Below are positions 32,228 to 40,368 of a DNA stretch of 64,000 nt, in pieces (within the stretch, counting starts at the first letter, position 1; the number at the start of each line of letters is the position of its first letter). The translations under genes and the position numbers were made by a program. The stretch is from positions 220,445 through 284,444 of the forward strand of contig NZ_JALPVL010000016.1 of NCBI RefSeq assembly GCF_023544465.1, given 5' to 3'. The stretch is from Paractinoplanes maris. GTDB taxonomy: Bacteria > Actinomycetota > Actinomycetes > Mycobacteriales > Micromonosporaceae. Under the pieces are notes generated by a model. The model was not told the origin of the DNA. It ran no database searches and worked only from the letters and a program-made list of their open reading frames with translations.

Positions 32228-33682
32228 ATGGGTAAGCGATGGATATGGGTTCTCGCCGGAACAGCCGCCCTGGCCACGGCGGCATCAGCCTTCTGGAAGC
32301 CCGCCGAGACACGCCTGACCGACCTCTCGGTCTACCTCGGCGCAGTCTCCGGCCTGGCCGACGGCGCCGGCCTCTACGACTTCACCCGGGGCGCCGCGCC
32401 CTTCACCTATCCACCCTTCGCGGCGCTGCTGTTCACGCCGCTCACCTGGCTGCCCGTCGGCACAGTGCAGGTCCTCTGGACGCTCGCCACGCTGGCCACC
32501 GTCCTCGGCCTGGCCACCCTGGCCACCCATCACCACCACCCGCGACAGCCGTCGACCACCCCACCGCTTTCCGCGACAGCTTCATCGACCTCCCCAACTG
32601 CCTCCACGACAGCGCCGCCGACGTCCCCGACGGCCACCGCGACAGCGCCGGCCTCCCTGACTGCCTCCACGACAGCTCCGCCGACCTCCCCGACCACCGC
32701 CGCGACAACGCCGGCCTCCCTGACTGCCTCCACGACAGCTCGGTCAACGGCGACCACCACCGCGACAACGCCGGCCTCCCTGACTGCCTCCACGACAGCT
32801 CGGTCGACCTCCCCGACTACCTCCACGACAGCTCCGTGGCCGAACCGCTGGGCCGCCGCACGGCTGACCGGCACAAGACTGCGAACGGCAATCGCGGCTC
32901 TGGCGCTGATTTTGTCGGCGCCGGTCTCGTCGGACGTCAAATACGGGCAGGTGAGCCTGTTCCTGGCCGCGCTGGTGCTCGCCGATCTGCTGGCCCTGCG
33001 GCGTACGCCCTGGCACGGCGCCCTGATCGGCCTGGCCGCCGCGGTCAAACTGACCCCGTTGATCTTCATCCCACTGTTGTGGCTGGCCGGCCGCAGGATC
33101 GCCGCCGCCGTGTCCGCCGCCAGCTTCGCCGCATGCGCCCTGATCGGCGCGGCCATCCTGCCCGGCGACTCCTGGACGTACTGGACCGACAAGGTCTTCC
33201 AGCCGGACCGCCTGGGCCACATCGAGGGCGTGGGAAACCAGTCCCTCAACGGCGCCCTCCTGCGCCTGGGGATCGCCGCCGAAGCGCGCTCAACCCTGGT
33301 CGTGGCCATCGGCGGCACGATCGCGGCGGTGGCGCTCATCCGGGCCGTCCGCCTGGCGCGCCGGTCGGACTGGCTGTCGGCCGCGATCGTCGTCGGCGCC
33401 GCGAGCGTGGTCCTGAGTCCGGTCTCCTGGACCCATCACCAGATCTGGCTGGTCCTCGCCGCCCTGCTGCCGGTCGCGGGCCCGCGGTGGGCGCGAGCCG
33501 CGTGGCCGGCCACAATCCTGGCCGTCATGCTCCTGCCGGTGACCGCGGTGGCGACGTTGCCGTTCAGCGAGTCCCGCCTGGTGCTGGCGGTCGCGGTCGC
33601 CGCGCTGATTCCGCTACGGGAAGCACGCTCGCCGGCTCCCGCGCAGCAGCTACCCACCCTGGCCGGCTCCGTAGCCACGTGA
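32228..33682 (+). CDS. GT87-family (DUF2029) membrane glycosyltransferase with Thr/Ser/Pro repeat insertion
   Basis: Polytopic membrane protein of 484 residues resembling GT87 polyprenyl-phosphate-mannose-dependent mannosyltransferases of actinobacteria. The N-terminal extracellular loop holds LTDLSVYLGAVSGLADGAGLYDF and FTYPPFAALLF, where the family's catalytic Asp sits; VKYGQVSLFLAALVLADLLA and AAVKLTPLIFIPLLWLAG are typical later helices. Between TM helices about 95 residues (about 103-200) are almost only Thr, Ser, Pro and Ala, encoded by tandem repeats, and not seen in normal members. It probably adds a sugar outside the membrane; the acceptor is unknown. Confidence 0.85.
   Translation: MGKRWIWVLAGTAALATAASAFWKPAETRLTDLSVYLGAVSGLADGAGLYDFTRGAAPFTYPPFAALLFTPLTWLPVGTVQVLWTLATLATVLGLATLATHHHHPRQPSTTPPLSATASSTSPTASTTAPPTSPTATATAPASLTASTTAPPTSPTTAATTPASLTASTTARSTATTTATTPASLTASTTARSTSPTTSTTAPWPNRWAAARLTGTRLRTAIAALALILSAPVSSDVKYGQVSLFLAALVLADLLALRRTPWHGALIGLAAAVKLTPLIFIPLLWLAGRRIAAAVSAASFAACALIGAAILPGDSWTYWTDKVFQPDRLGHIEGVGNQSLNGALLRLGIAAEARSTLVVAIGGTIAAVALIRAVRLARRSDWLSAAIVVGAASVVLSPVSWTHHQIWLVLAALLPVAGPRWARAAWPATILAVMLLPVTAVATLPFSESRLVLAVAVAALIPLREARSPAPAQQLPTLAGSVAT
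32638..32820 (+). repeat. 60-63-bp tandem repeat in the GT87 gene
   Basis: Three copies start at about 32638, 32701 and 32761, sharing GCCGGCCTCCCTGACTGCCT and the following CCACGACAGCTC. They encode TPASLTASTTARST-like units. Shorter related pieces extend back to about 32,570. All periods are multiples of three. Confidence 0.88.
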
Positions 33683-33704
33683 TCCGCGACCGAACACCCG
33701 CCGA

Positions 33705-34535
33705 TCAAACCAACCCGGACCGCCGCTCGGAGCCGCTTGGCGCCGCCCGCTGCTCCGGGATGCGCAACCCGCCGACCGCCGCCGGTGGCCGCAGCGCGGT
33801 GACCGTGGCGAACCCCTCGGCCAGCAGCGCCAGGTCACTCCCCGGCGCCAGCTTCTCCCCGCTGCGTTCGATCGTCGTCCGGACGAAGCCCTCGCCCGCC
33901 TCGGCCACCGCGATCGAAGCCTGCCCGAACGACGCCAGCGACGCCTCCCGCACCTCCGGCATCGGCTCGGTGTCCGGCACGTTCACGTTGAGCACCGTCC
34001 CCGCCGGCGCCGAGACCACCGCTTCCATCAGGTCCGACGCGACCGACGCGGCCGTTCGCCAGTGCAGTACGTCGTCCGACGGGACCACGATCGCGTTACC
34101 ACCGGAGGCCGCCGACCCGGACGACTCGGTGGTGAGCACGTCGAGTGACACTGCCATGGCCCGCATGCCGTAGTTGGCCGCCGTCAGCGCCGCCCCCACC
34201 GTGGCCGAGTGCAGGACCGCCCGCCCCGCGTTCGCGCCGCGGTTGATCCCGGACACCACGATGTCCGGCGGTGGACCGAAGACGCCCAGCGACGCCAGCA
34301 CCACGATGTAGGCCGGGGAGGCTGCCACCCCGTACGCCGTGATCCGCGGCATGGCGTACGGCTCGATCACGATCTGGCCGTCCGACACGACCGCGGTCAG
34401 GGCCGCGCTCATCCCGCTCGCCTCGTCCCCCGGCGCGGCCACCACCACGTCGTGGTCGGCGGCCAGGGCCGAGGCCAGGGCGAGGATGCCGGGCGCCGAC
34501 ACCCCGTCGTCGTTGGTGACCAGGACCCTGGTCAT
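33705..34535 (-). CDS. surE: 5'/3'-nucleotidase SurE-like protein
   Basis: Protein of 276 residues of the SurE acid-phosphatase fold, which dephosphorylates nucleoside monophosphates. MTRVLVTNDDG carries the metal-binding Asp9-Asp10, APGDEASGMSAALT the conserved Ser, and VVSGINRGANAG the conserved Asn. ATG at 34535 overlaps the stop of the PfkB-family gene by four bases. It closes the long minus-strand run starting at 46.6 kb and faces the GT87 gene. Confidence 0.9.
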   Translation of the reverse strand: MTRVLVTNDDGVSAPGILALASALAADHDVVVAAPGDEASGMSAALTAVVSDGQIVIEPYAMPRITAYGVAASPAYIVVLASLGVFGPPPDIVVSGINRGANAGRAVLHSATVGAALTAANYGMRAMAVSLDVLTTESSGSAASGGNAIVVPSDDVLHWRTAASVASDLMEAVVSAPAGTVLNVNVPDTEPMPEVREASLASFGQASIAVAEAGEGFVRTTIERSGEKLAPGSDLALLAEGFATVTALRPPAAVGGLRIPEQRAAPSGSERRSGLV

Positions 34536-35446
34536 CGGGCCTCGATCCGCACCCGGCTCATCAGCTCGCGCACCGCCTCGGCCCGTCCGGTGCCCAGTCC
34601 GTGCCGGGTCACGTTGAGCGCCCCGGCGGCCGAGCCGGTCCGCAGCGCTTCCTCCATCGGACCACCGCGGGCCAGCACCGACGCCACTCCGGCGGTCATC
34701 GAGTCGCCGGCCCCGCGGTGCTCGTTCACGGTCAGCGGAGGCGGGTGGATCTCGCACTCGTTGTCGTCGTAGAGGGCCAGCGCCGCGTCCCCGGCCCGGC
34801 TGATCAGCACCCCGTCGACGCCCATCCCGCGCAGCTTGCGCCCCGCCGCCAGCAACGACTCGACACTGTCGTCCTCGGCCAGCCCGTCGTCCAGCAGTTC
34901 CTCGTGGCTCACCTTGACGAACGAGACCCCACCTTCGAGTACGGCCGTCAGATAGTCCCCCGACAGGTCGGCCACCACCCGCACCCCGTTGGCCGTCAGG
35001 TCCGCCGCCAGCCGCTGGTACACCGCCGCCGTCACCACCGACGGCGCGTGCGGCCCGCTCAGCAGAGCCACCCGCGACCGCAACCCTTCGGTCAGCGCGA
35101 TGTTGTGCAGCTCGTCGAGGTCGTGCCTCTTCAACGGCTCGCCGGGATGCTCGGCCACCGATTCCCGTTCGCCCTCGCGGCGGTCGTGCACATACCACCC
35201 GCTCGCCGAAGGCAGGGGCACCGTGCGGACGTCGAACCCCTCGGCGCTCAGCAGCGTCTCGATCAGCGAGCCCGCTTCCCCGCCCAGCGCCACGCACAGG
35301 GTCACGGGCACCTCCAGAGCGGCGATCATGCGGGCCTGCCAGACTCCCTGCCCACCGGGGTGGACGTGAAGCTCGGGTTCGGCCTGCTGTTCGATCGTCA
35401 CGGTCAGGATCGGCGCGGGGGCAAATACCATCACCCGGTCGGTCAT
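34532..35446 (-). CDS. PfkB-family carbohydrate kinase
   Basis: Ribokinase-fold sugar kinase of 304 residues. GGQGVWQARMIAAL resembles the first PfkB signature, with Gln-Gly-Val in place of the usual Gly-x-Asn-Ala. The second signature is NEHRGAGDSMTAGVASVLA with the catalytic Asp in GAGD. Closest in pattern to 1-phosphofructokinase/tagatose-6-phosphate kinase-type members, but the substrate is not assigned. Its stop overlaps surE. Confidence 0.85.
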   Translation of the reverse strand: MTDRVMVFAPAPILTVTIEQQAEPELHVHPGGQGVWQARMIAALEVPVTLCVALGGEAGSLIETLLSAEGFDVRTVPLPSASGWYVHDRREGERESVAEHPGEPLKRHDLDELHNIALTEGLRSRVALLSGPHAPSVVTAAVYQRLAADLTANGVRVVADLSGDYLTAVLEGGVSFVKVSHEELLDDGLAEDDSVESLLAAGRKLRGMGVDGVLISRAGDAALALYDDNECEIHPPPLTVNEHRGAGDSMTAGVASVLARGGPMEEALRTGSAAGALNVTRHGLGTGRAEAVRELMSRVRIEAR

Positions 35447-35474
35447 GACGCTGGCTTACCCCAAAAACAGCCGG

Positions 35475-35771
35475 TCAAGCGACCCGGGTGAGCCGCAGAT
35501 AGCGCCGTCCCACGGCGTGCCGGGTGCCGCGTGGTTCTACCCGCAGCCGGACGGTCGCGCCCGGTCCGAGGTGGACCGGCACGTCGTCGCTGCCGGTCCA
35601 GTCGAGGCGGGCGCGCACGGTGTGCGGGCCGGGGGGCAGGGCCAGCGACAGTTCCCGCCCGCACCGGACGACGCCCTTGACCGCGCCGTCGACCACGATC
35701 TGGTAGGCCCGGGCCCGGTCGATCCAGTGGCCCGACGGTCGTTCGACGGTGAGGGTGGCGATGACGGTCAT
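35475..35771 (-). CDS. Small hypothetical beta-rich protein
   Basis: Protein of 98 residues, predicted all-beta from alternating hydrophobics (AYQIVVDGAVKGVVRCGRELSLALPPGPHTVRARLDW). The G-x-HTVRA turn resembles PEGA-type or carbohydrate-binding sandwich domains. I recognise no named family. It lies between topoisomerase IB and the sugar kinase in the same direction. Start at 35771 (MTVIATLTV); an upstream in-frame start at 35807 is less likely. Confidence 0.65.
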   Translation of the reverse strand: MTVIATLTVERPSGHWIDRARAYQIVVDGAVKGVVRCGRELSLALPPGPHTVRARLDWTGSDDVPVHLGPGATVRLRVEPRGTRHAVGRRYLRLTRVA

Positions 35772-35814
35772 GTCGATGATGCTCCCACCGGGGCGCCCGC
35801 CCCGCACGCGATGA

Positions 35815-36786
35815 TCAATCCGTCAGCAGCTCGCGGACGGCCTTCTCGTCGGGCTCCTCGACGAGTTCGCCCTCCTCGTAGGCCTGGATGACGCGCGGGT
35901 CGACGTAGGACGCCCGGGCCACCGTCGGCGTGTTCCCGAGCAGCTCGGCGACCTCTTTCATCGCGTGCGACACGGCCTTCTTGCGTTTCGCCTCGGTCGG
36001 CTGGGGGCCGGCTTCGGCCAGCGCCTCGGCTGCTTTGACCGTGCCGTGCCACGTACGGAAATCCTTGGCCGTCATCTGCTCGCCGCTGATCTCACGGAGG
36101 TACTCGTTGATCATGTCGGCCCGGATCTCGTGCCAGCGGCGGGTCGACCGGTCGTAGTAGGCGAAGAGCCTCGGCTCGCCCCGACGGCGGCGCTTGAGGT
36201 CCTTCAGGACCTGGCAGACCTCGCCGTCGCCGACCGTGCCGGAGTGCTGCACGCCCGACTTGCCGGTGAACTCGAGCAGGACGCAGGCGCCCTTGGTGCG
36301 TACATGCTCGGGCCGCAGGGTGGAGAGCCCGAAGGAGGGGTCGTCTTCCCGTACGGCGTACTGGTCGCTGCCGATGCGGAACATGCCCATGTCGAGCAGC
36401 CGCACGACCGCGGCCAGCACCCGGGCCTGGGTCAGCCCGCGCTCGTCGGTGAGGTCGCCGCACAGCTTCTCGCGGATCTTCGGCAGGCGCTCGGCCACTT
36501 CCAGCGCGTGGTCGAACTTCGCCTCGTCCCGGGCCGTGCGCCACTCGTCGTGGTAGCGGTACTGCTTGCGCCCGGCCGCGTCGATGCCGGTGGCCTGGAT
36601 GTGCCCGCGCGGGTCGGGCGAGATCCACACGTCCTTCCACGCGGGCGGGATGACCAGCTTCCTGATCCGCTCGATCGCGTCCGCGTCCTCGAGCGCCGAG
36701 CCGTCGGTGTCGCGGTAGCTGAAGCCCTTGCCCGCCCGCCGCCGACCGTATCCGGGCTTGCTCAGGTCAGAACGCCGAAGCCGCAT
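35815..36786 (-). CDS. DNA topoisomerase IB (poxvirus/bacterial type)
   Basis: Enzyme of 323 residues that relaxes supercoils via a 3'-phosphotyrosine. IPPAWKDVWISPDPRGHIQATG and RGLTQARVLAAVVRLLDMGMFRIGSDQYA are characteristic. The catalytic set includes KDFRTWHGT and the nucleophile Tyr about 294 in RASYVDPRVI. Its start overlaps the GT9 gene stop by 20 nt, placing it at the tail of the heptose-type operon, probably by chance co-transcription. Confidence 0.93.
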   Translation of the reverse strand: MRLRRSDLSKPGYGRRRAGKGFSYRDTDGSALEDADAIERIRKLVIPPAWKDVWISPDPRGHIQATGIDAAGRKQYRYHDEWRTARDEAKFDHALEVAERLPKIREKLCGDLTDERGLTQARVLAAVVRLLDMGMFRIGSDQYAVREDDPSFGLSTLRPEHVRTKGACVLLEFTGKSGVQHSGTVGDGEVCQVLKDLKRRRRGEPRLFAYYDRSTRRWHEIRADMINEYLREISGEQMTAKDFRTWHGTVKAAEALAEAGPQPTEAKRKKAVSHAMKEVAELLGNTPTVARASYVDPRVIQAYEEGELVEEPDEKAVRELLTD

Positions 36787-37678
36787 CGATCACCTCACCG
36801 GGCTCGATGGCCAGCAGCGCCGGGTGCACCCCGGGTTCCATGCTGTCGCCCGGTTCGCTGCGGGTGCCGTGCCAGATGGTCCGGTGCTCGGGGCGGGCCG
36901 GCGGTCCCCAGCGCCGCGGCGACATCGGCCCGAACAGGACCACCGACGGCGTCCGGTAGGCCGTGGCCAGATGGGCGATGCCGGTGTCCCCGCTGATCAC
37001 GAGCCGGGCCCGGGCGACCAGCGCGGCGAGCTCGCCCAGATCGGTGTCCGGCACGGCCTCCCCGCCCAGGCCGGCCCGCTCGGCCACCCGTACGGCCAGG
37101 TCCCGCTCCGCGGCCGAGCCGGTGATCAGCACGCGGTGACCCGCCGAGCGCAACTGCCGGGCGACGGCCGCATAGCGGTCGGCCGGCCACCGGCGCGAGG
37201 GCGACTTGGCGCCCGGATGGATGATGGTCGCCCCGGCGGGAGCGGCCGGCGGCGTGGTGAGCTGAAGGTCCGTCTCGTCGGCGGCGACGCCGTAGTGACG
37301 GACGAGCCGGCACCATCGATGCACCTCGTGCTCCTCTGCGGTCCAGGTCGGGCCGTCGAGATGCCCAGCCTCGGCGCTGGCAAACGCCCACAGCTTGGCC
37401 GGCTGCGTGGCTTGCAGCAGACGATGCGACTGGGGCCCGCTGCCGTGCAGGTTGACCGCGATCTCCGCGGGCGGCAGCGGCGCGCCGGACACGTCCGGCT
37501 CGAGGGACGAGACGGGCACGACGCGGTCGACGCCGCCGATCAGTTCGATCAGCGGCGTCAGCCAGGCCGGCGCGGCCAGCGCGAGCTCCCGCTCGGGAAA
37601 AGCACCGCGGAGCCCGCGCAGGGCGGGCACCGCGGTGAGCAGATCTCCCACGCCGAGCGCGCGCAGGACGAGGATCAC
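36767..37678 (-). CDS. GT9-family (heptosyltransferase-like) glycosyltransferase
   Basis: Protein of 303 residues with two Rossmann-like domains. The N-terminal LRALGVGDLLTAVPALRGLR is the GT9 start. The donor-binding part includes IIHPGAKSPSRRWPADRYAAVA, DTDLGELAALVARARLVISGDTGIAHLA and PSVVLFGPMSPRRWGPP, as in ADP-heptose:LPS heptosyltransferases. GTG at 37678 overlaps the stop of the SDR gene (GTGA). With gmhA, gmhB and hldE in the same operon, ADP-heptose is the likely donor (inference). Confidence 0.9.
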   Translation of the reverse strand: MILVLRALGVGDLLTAVPALRGLRGAFPERELALAAPAWLTPLIELIGGVDRVVPVSSLEPDVSGAPLPPAEIAVNLHGSGPQSHRLLQATQPAKLWAFASAEAGHLDGPTWTAEEHEVHRWCRLVRHYGVAADETDLQLTTPPAAPAGATIIHPGAKSPSRRWPADRYAAVARQLRSAGHRVLITGSAAERDLAVRVAERAGLGGEAVPDTDLGELAALVARARLVISGDTGIAHLATAYRTPSVVLFGPMSPRRWGPPARPEHRTIWHGTRSEPGDSMEPGVHPALLAIEPGEVIDAASAF

Positions 37679-38355
37679 GGGTACGAGCTCTCCTGCTCGG
37701 CGGCGATGACGAGCTCCCGGACGGCGCAGCCGCGCGGCTGACCGAGCGCGAACATGATCGCCGAGGCGACGTGGGCCGGGTCGTTGAGGATGGCGTCCGG
37801 CCCCGGCTTGTACTGCTCGTCGCGGTCGTCGAAGAACTTCGTGCGCATGCCCCCGGGGATGACCAGGGTGACGTTGACCTGCCCGGCCAGCTCGGCCGAG
37901 AGCGCCCGGGTGAAGCCGACCACGCCGAACTTGGCCGCGCAGTAGGCGGTGGCGTCGCTGACCGCCTTGATGCCGAGCGTCGACGCGACGGTGACGACCC
38001 CGCCGTGCGACTCCTTCAGGGCCGGGATGGCCGCGCGGATCACGGCCGCCGTGGAGAGCAGGTCGATGGTGACGATCTTGTCCCAGGTGTCGCCCGGGAT
38101 GTCGGCCAGCGCGCCCGGCACGTCCATGCCGGCCGCCGTGACGACGCCGTCGATGCTGCCACCGGCCTGCTCGATGGCCTGCCGGGTGGCCGCCTCGGCG
38201 GCACGGGTGTCGGCCAGGTCGCACTCGATCCAGGCGACACCGTCGGCCGGGGCCTGCCGGTCGATGACGAACGGGCGGCCGCCGGCCTTGACGACCGCGT
38301 CGACGACGGCGGCGCCGAGGCCGCTGGAGCCGCCGGTGACAATCACTGCGTCCAT
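37675..38355 (-). CDS. Short-chain dehydrogenase/reductase
   Basis: Classical SDR of 226 residues: TGGSSGLG cofactor motif, catalytic Ser in VTVASTLG, and YCAAK carrying Tyr and Lys. It is too short and of the wrong subclass for HldD, the extended SDR that epimerises ADP-heptose. It could oxidise or reduce a sugar intermediate of the operon, but that is inference. It is 7 nt downstream of hldE and overlaps GT9. Confidence 0.9.
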   Translation of the reverse strand: MDAVIVTGGSSGLGAAVVDAVVKAGGRPFVIDRQAPADGVAWIECDLADTRAAEAATRQAIEQAGGSIDGVVTAAGMDVPGALADIPGDTWDKIVTIDLLSTAAVIRAAIPALKESHGGVVTVASTLGIKAVSDATAYCAAKFGVVGFTRALSAELAGQVNVTLVIPGGMRTKFFDDRDEQYKPGPDAILNDPAHVASAIMFALGQPRGCAVRELVIAAEQESSYP

Positions 38356-38362
38356 GGTGGTT

Positions 38363-39742
38363 CTACCTCCGGGTGGGGGCGGCCTGGGCCGCGGCGATGG
38401 TGTTGGTGGTCGAACGGCCGTCGAGATAGGGCACGAAGACGGTCTGGCCGCCCCAGCTCTCGACGAGGTCCGACTCGGGGACGGAGTCGTAGTCGCCGCC
38501 CTTGACCCAGACGTCCGGGCGCAGCCAGGTCAGCACGGCCTCGGGGGTCGACTCCTCGAAGACGACGACCGCGTCCACGCAGTCGAGGGCGGCCAGCAGA
38601 CGCGCGCGGTCGTTCTGCGGGTTGAGCGGGCGCTCCGGGCCCTTGAGCCCGCGGACCGAGTCGTCGCTGTTGAGACAGACGATCAGGCAGTCGCCGAGCT
38701 TGCGGGCGGCCCGCAGGGTGGCCAGGTGGCCGACGTGGAGCAGGTCGAAGCAGCCGCCGGTGGCCACCACCGTGCCGCCCCGGGCGTGCACCTCGGCGAC
38801 CAGGCGACCGGCGTCGTCGGCGCCGATCCGCTCGTGGCTGGTCTCGGCCGGAGCGGCCGGGGCCAGCGCCGCGGTCACCCCGCCCGACGAGACGTACGAC
38901 GAGGCGGCCGCGACCGCCTGTTGCACGGCCTCACTGACCAGGGCACCTTCGGCCAGGGCGAGCGCGGCGGTGGCGGCGAACCGGTCGCCGGCCCCGCACG
39001 TGTCGCCGTCCCCGACCGAAGGGGCGGGCACGACCAGCGGCGTCGTGCCCGAGTGGCACAGCACCGCACCGTCGGCGCCGCAGGTGACGACGACCGCCCC
39101 GGCCCGCCAGTGCTGCCGCATGGCCTGCCCGCCGCGCTGGGCGGCGGCCAGCATGGAGCCCCCGCCGGCGTCACCGGAGAGCTTGCGCACCTCGGCCAGG
39201 TTCGGCGTGACCAGGCGGACGGTCGGCACCGGCGACGGGCCGTTGGGGTGCGGGTCCCAGACGATCGGGGCCTTGGTCTCGCCGAGCGCCCGGCGCAGCT
39301 CCGGATGCCGGGCCACGCCCCGCCCGTAGTCGCTGACCAGGACGGCCGCGGCCTCGCGGAGCAGGTCGAGGACGGCCGCGGGCGCGTCGCCGGGGGCCTG
39401 CGGCTCGCCACCCCGGTCGAGGCGCAGCAGCACGTGGTCTCCGGCGCGCAGCCGCACCTTCTCGGGGGTCGCGCCCGGCAACGGCAGCGCGTAGACCTTC
39501 ACGCCCGCCTCGGCCAGCAGCTCACTCAGCCGGTGGCCGCCCGCGTCGTCGGCCAGCGCGGTGACCAGCGCGACCTCCTGACCGGACTGCGCGGCCAGCA
39601 GGGCGGCCAGGCCCGCCCCGCCCGGACGTTCCCGGACGTGTTCCTCGTCGAGCACCGGGGCCGGGGCGTCCGGGGCCACCCGCCGGACGCTGCCCTGCAC
39701 GTCCTTGTCGAGCAGCGTGTCGCCCACGATCACGAGCCTCAT
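38363..39742 (-). CDS. hldE: HldE-type bifunctional heptose-7-phosphate kinase / heptose-1-phosphate adenylyltransferase
   Basis: Fusion of 459 residues. The N-terminal ribokinase-fold kinase (1-about 310) has GDTLLDKDVQGSV, RPGGAGLAALLAA and the catalytic GDGDTCGAGDRFAA. The C-terminal nucleotidyltransferase has GGCFDLLHVGHLATL, with the HVGH motif, then NSDDSVRGLKGPERPLN and VWVKGGDYD. This is the domain order and size of E. coli HldE (RfaE), which makes heptose-1,7-bisphosphate and later ADP-heptose. It overlaps gmhA by four bases. All catalytic motifs look intact. Confidence 0.93.
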   Translation of the reverse strand: MRLVIVGDTLLDKDVQGSVRRVAPDAPAPVLDEEHVRERPGGAGLAALLAAQSGQEVALVTALADDAGGHRLSELLAEAGVKVYALPLPGATPEKVRLRAGDHVLLRLDRGGEPQAPGDAPAAVLDLLREAAAVLVSDYGRGVARHPELRRALGETKAPIVWDPHPNGPSPVPTVRLVTPNLAEVRKLSGDAGGGSMLAAAQRGGQAMRQHWRAGAVVVTCGADGAVLCHSGTTPLVVPAPSVGDGDTCGAGDRFAATAALALAEGALVSEAVQQAVAAASSYVSSGGVTAALAPAAPAETSHERIGADDAGRLVAEVHARGGTVVATGGCFDLLHVGHLATLRAARKLGDCLIVCLNSDDSVRGLKGPERPLNPQNDRARLLAALDCVDAVVVFEESTPEAVLTWLRPDVWVKGGDYDSVPESDLVESWGGQTVFVPYLDGRSTTNTIAAAQAAPTRR

Positions 39743-40368
39743 ACGGCGACCTCCACCTTGAAGTCGGCGAAAGGGGCCTCGCGGTGCCCTCCGAGCACCG
39801 CGGGCAGCTCCCGGTCGAGGTATTCGCACATCAGGTGGACCGCGACCAGGTGCAGCTCCTGCACGACCTGGCTCTCCGGCGACGGGCAGCGCAGCGCGTC
39901 GTCCGAGGCGTCGGCCAGTGGGCCGTCCGGTCCGGTCAGGGCCCAGGTGCGGACGCCGCACTCCTTCGCCGCCCGCACGGCGGCGAGCAGGTTGGGGCTG
40001 CGCCCGCTGGTCGACAGGGTCAGCAGCACGTCGCCCGGGCGCCCGTGGGCGCGCACCTGGCGGGCGAAGATCTCGTCGAAGCCGTAGTCGTTGCCGATCG
40101 CGGTGACCGCCGACGAGTCCGGGGTGAGCGCGATCGCCGACAGCGGCCGCCGCTCGTCGCGCAGCCGGCCGACCAGCTCGGCCGCCAGGTGCTGGGCCTC
40201 GGCCGCGCTGCCGCCGTTGCCGGCCACCAGCAGGCGGCCGCCCTGCCCGAGGTGCCAGGCCAGGTCGGCACCCCAGCGGGCGAGCTTGCCGGACGCGGCC
40301 CGGAAGGGGACTATCGCCGCGGCCAGCGCGGTCAGGTGGTCGTCGGTGGGGGTGAGATCGTGGTCCAT
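39739..40368 (-). CDS. gmhA: Sedoheptulose-7-phosphate isomerase (SIS domain)
   Basis: SIS-fold protein of 209 residues. GNGGSAAEAQHLAAELVGR and TLSTSGRSPNLLAAVRAA are the sugar-phosphate loops, and QELHLVAVHLMCEYLD is the C-terminal catalytic helix, as in GmhA, which converts sedoheptulose-7-phosphate to D-glycero-D-manno-heptose-7-phosphate. The operon neighbours HldE and GmhB support GmhA over DiaA or other SIS proteins. ATG at 40368 shares one base with the upstream glycosyltransferase stop. Confidence 0.92.
   Translation of the reverse strand: MDHDLTPTDDHLTALAAAIVPFRAASGKLARWGADLAWHLGQGGRLLVAGNGGSAAEAQHLAAELVGRLRDERRPLSAIALTPDSSAVTAIGNDYGFDEIFARQVRAHGRPGDVLLTLSTSGRSPNLLAAVRAAKECGVRTWALTGPDGPLADASDDALRCPSPESQVVQELHLVAVHLMCEYLDRELPAVLGGHREAPFADFKVEVAV

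Noticed and set aside
37675..38355. HldD (ADP-heptose epimerase) to complete the pathway
   Set aside because: At 226 residues with a TGGSSGLG/YCAAK pattern it is a classical SDR; HldD is an extended SDR of about 310 residues.
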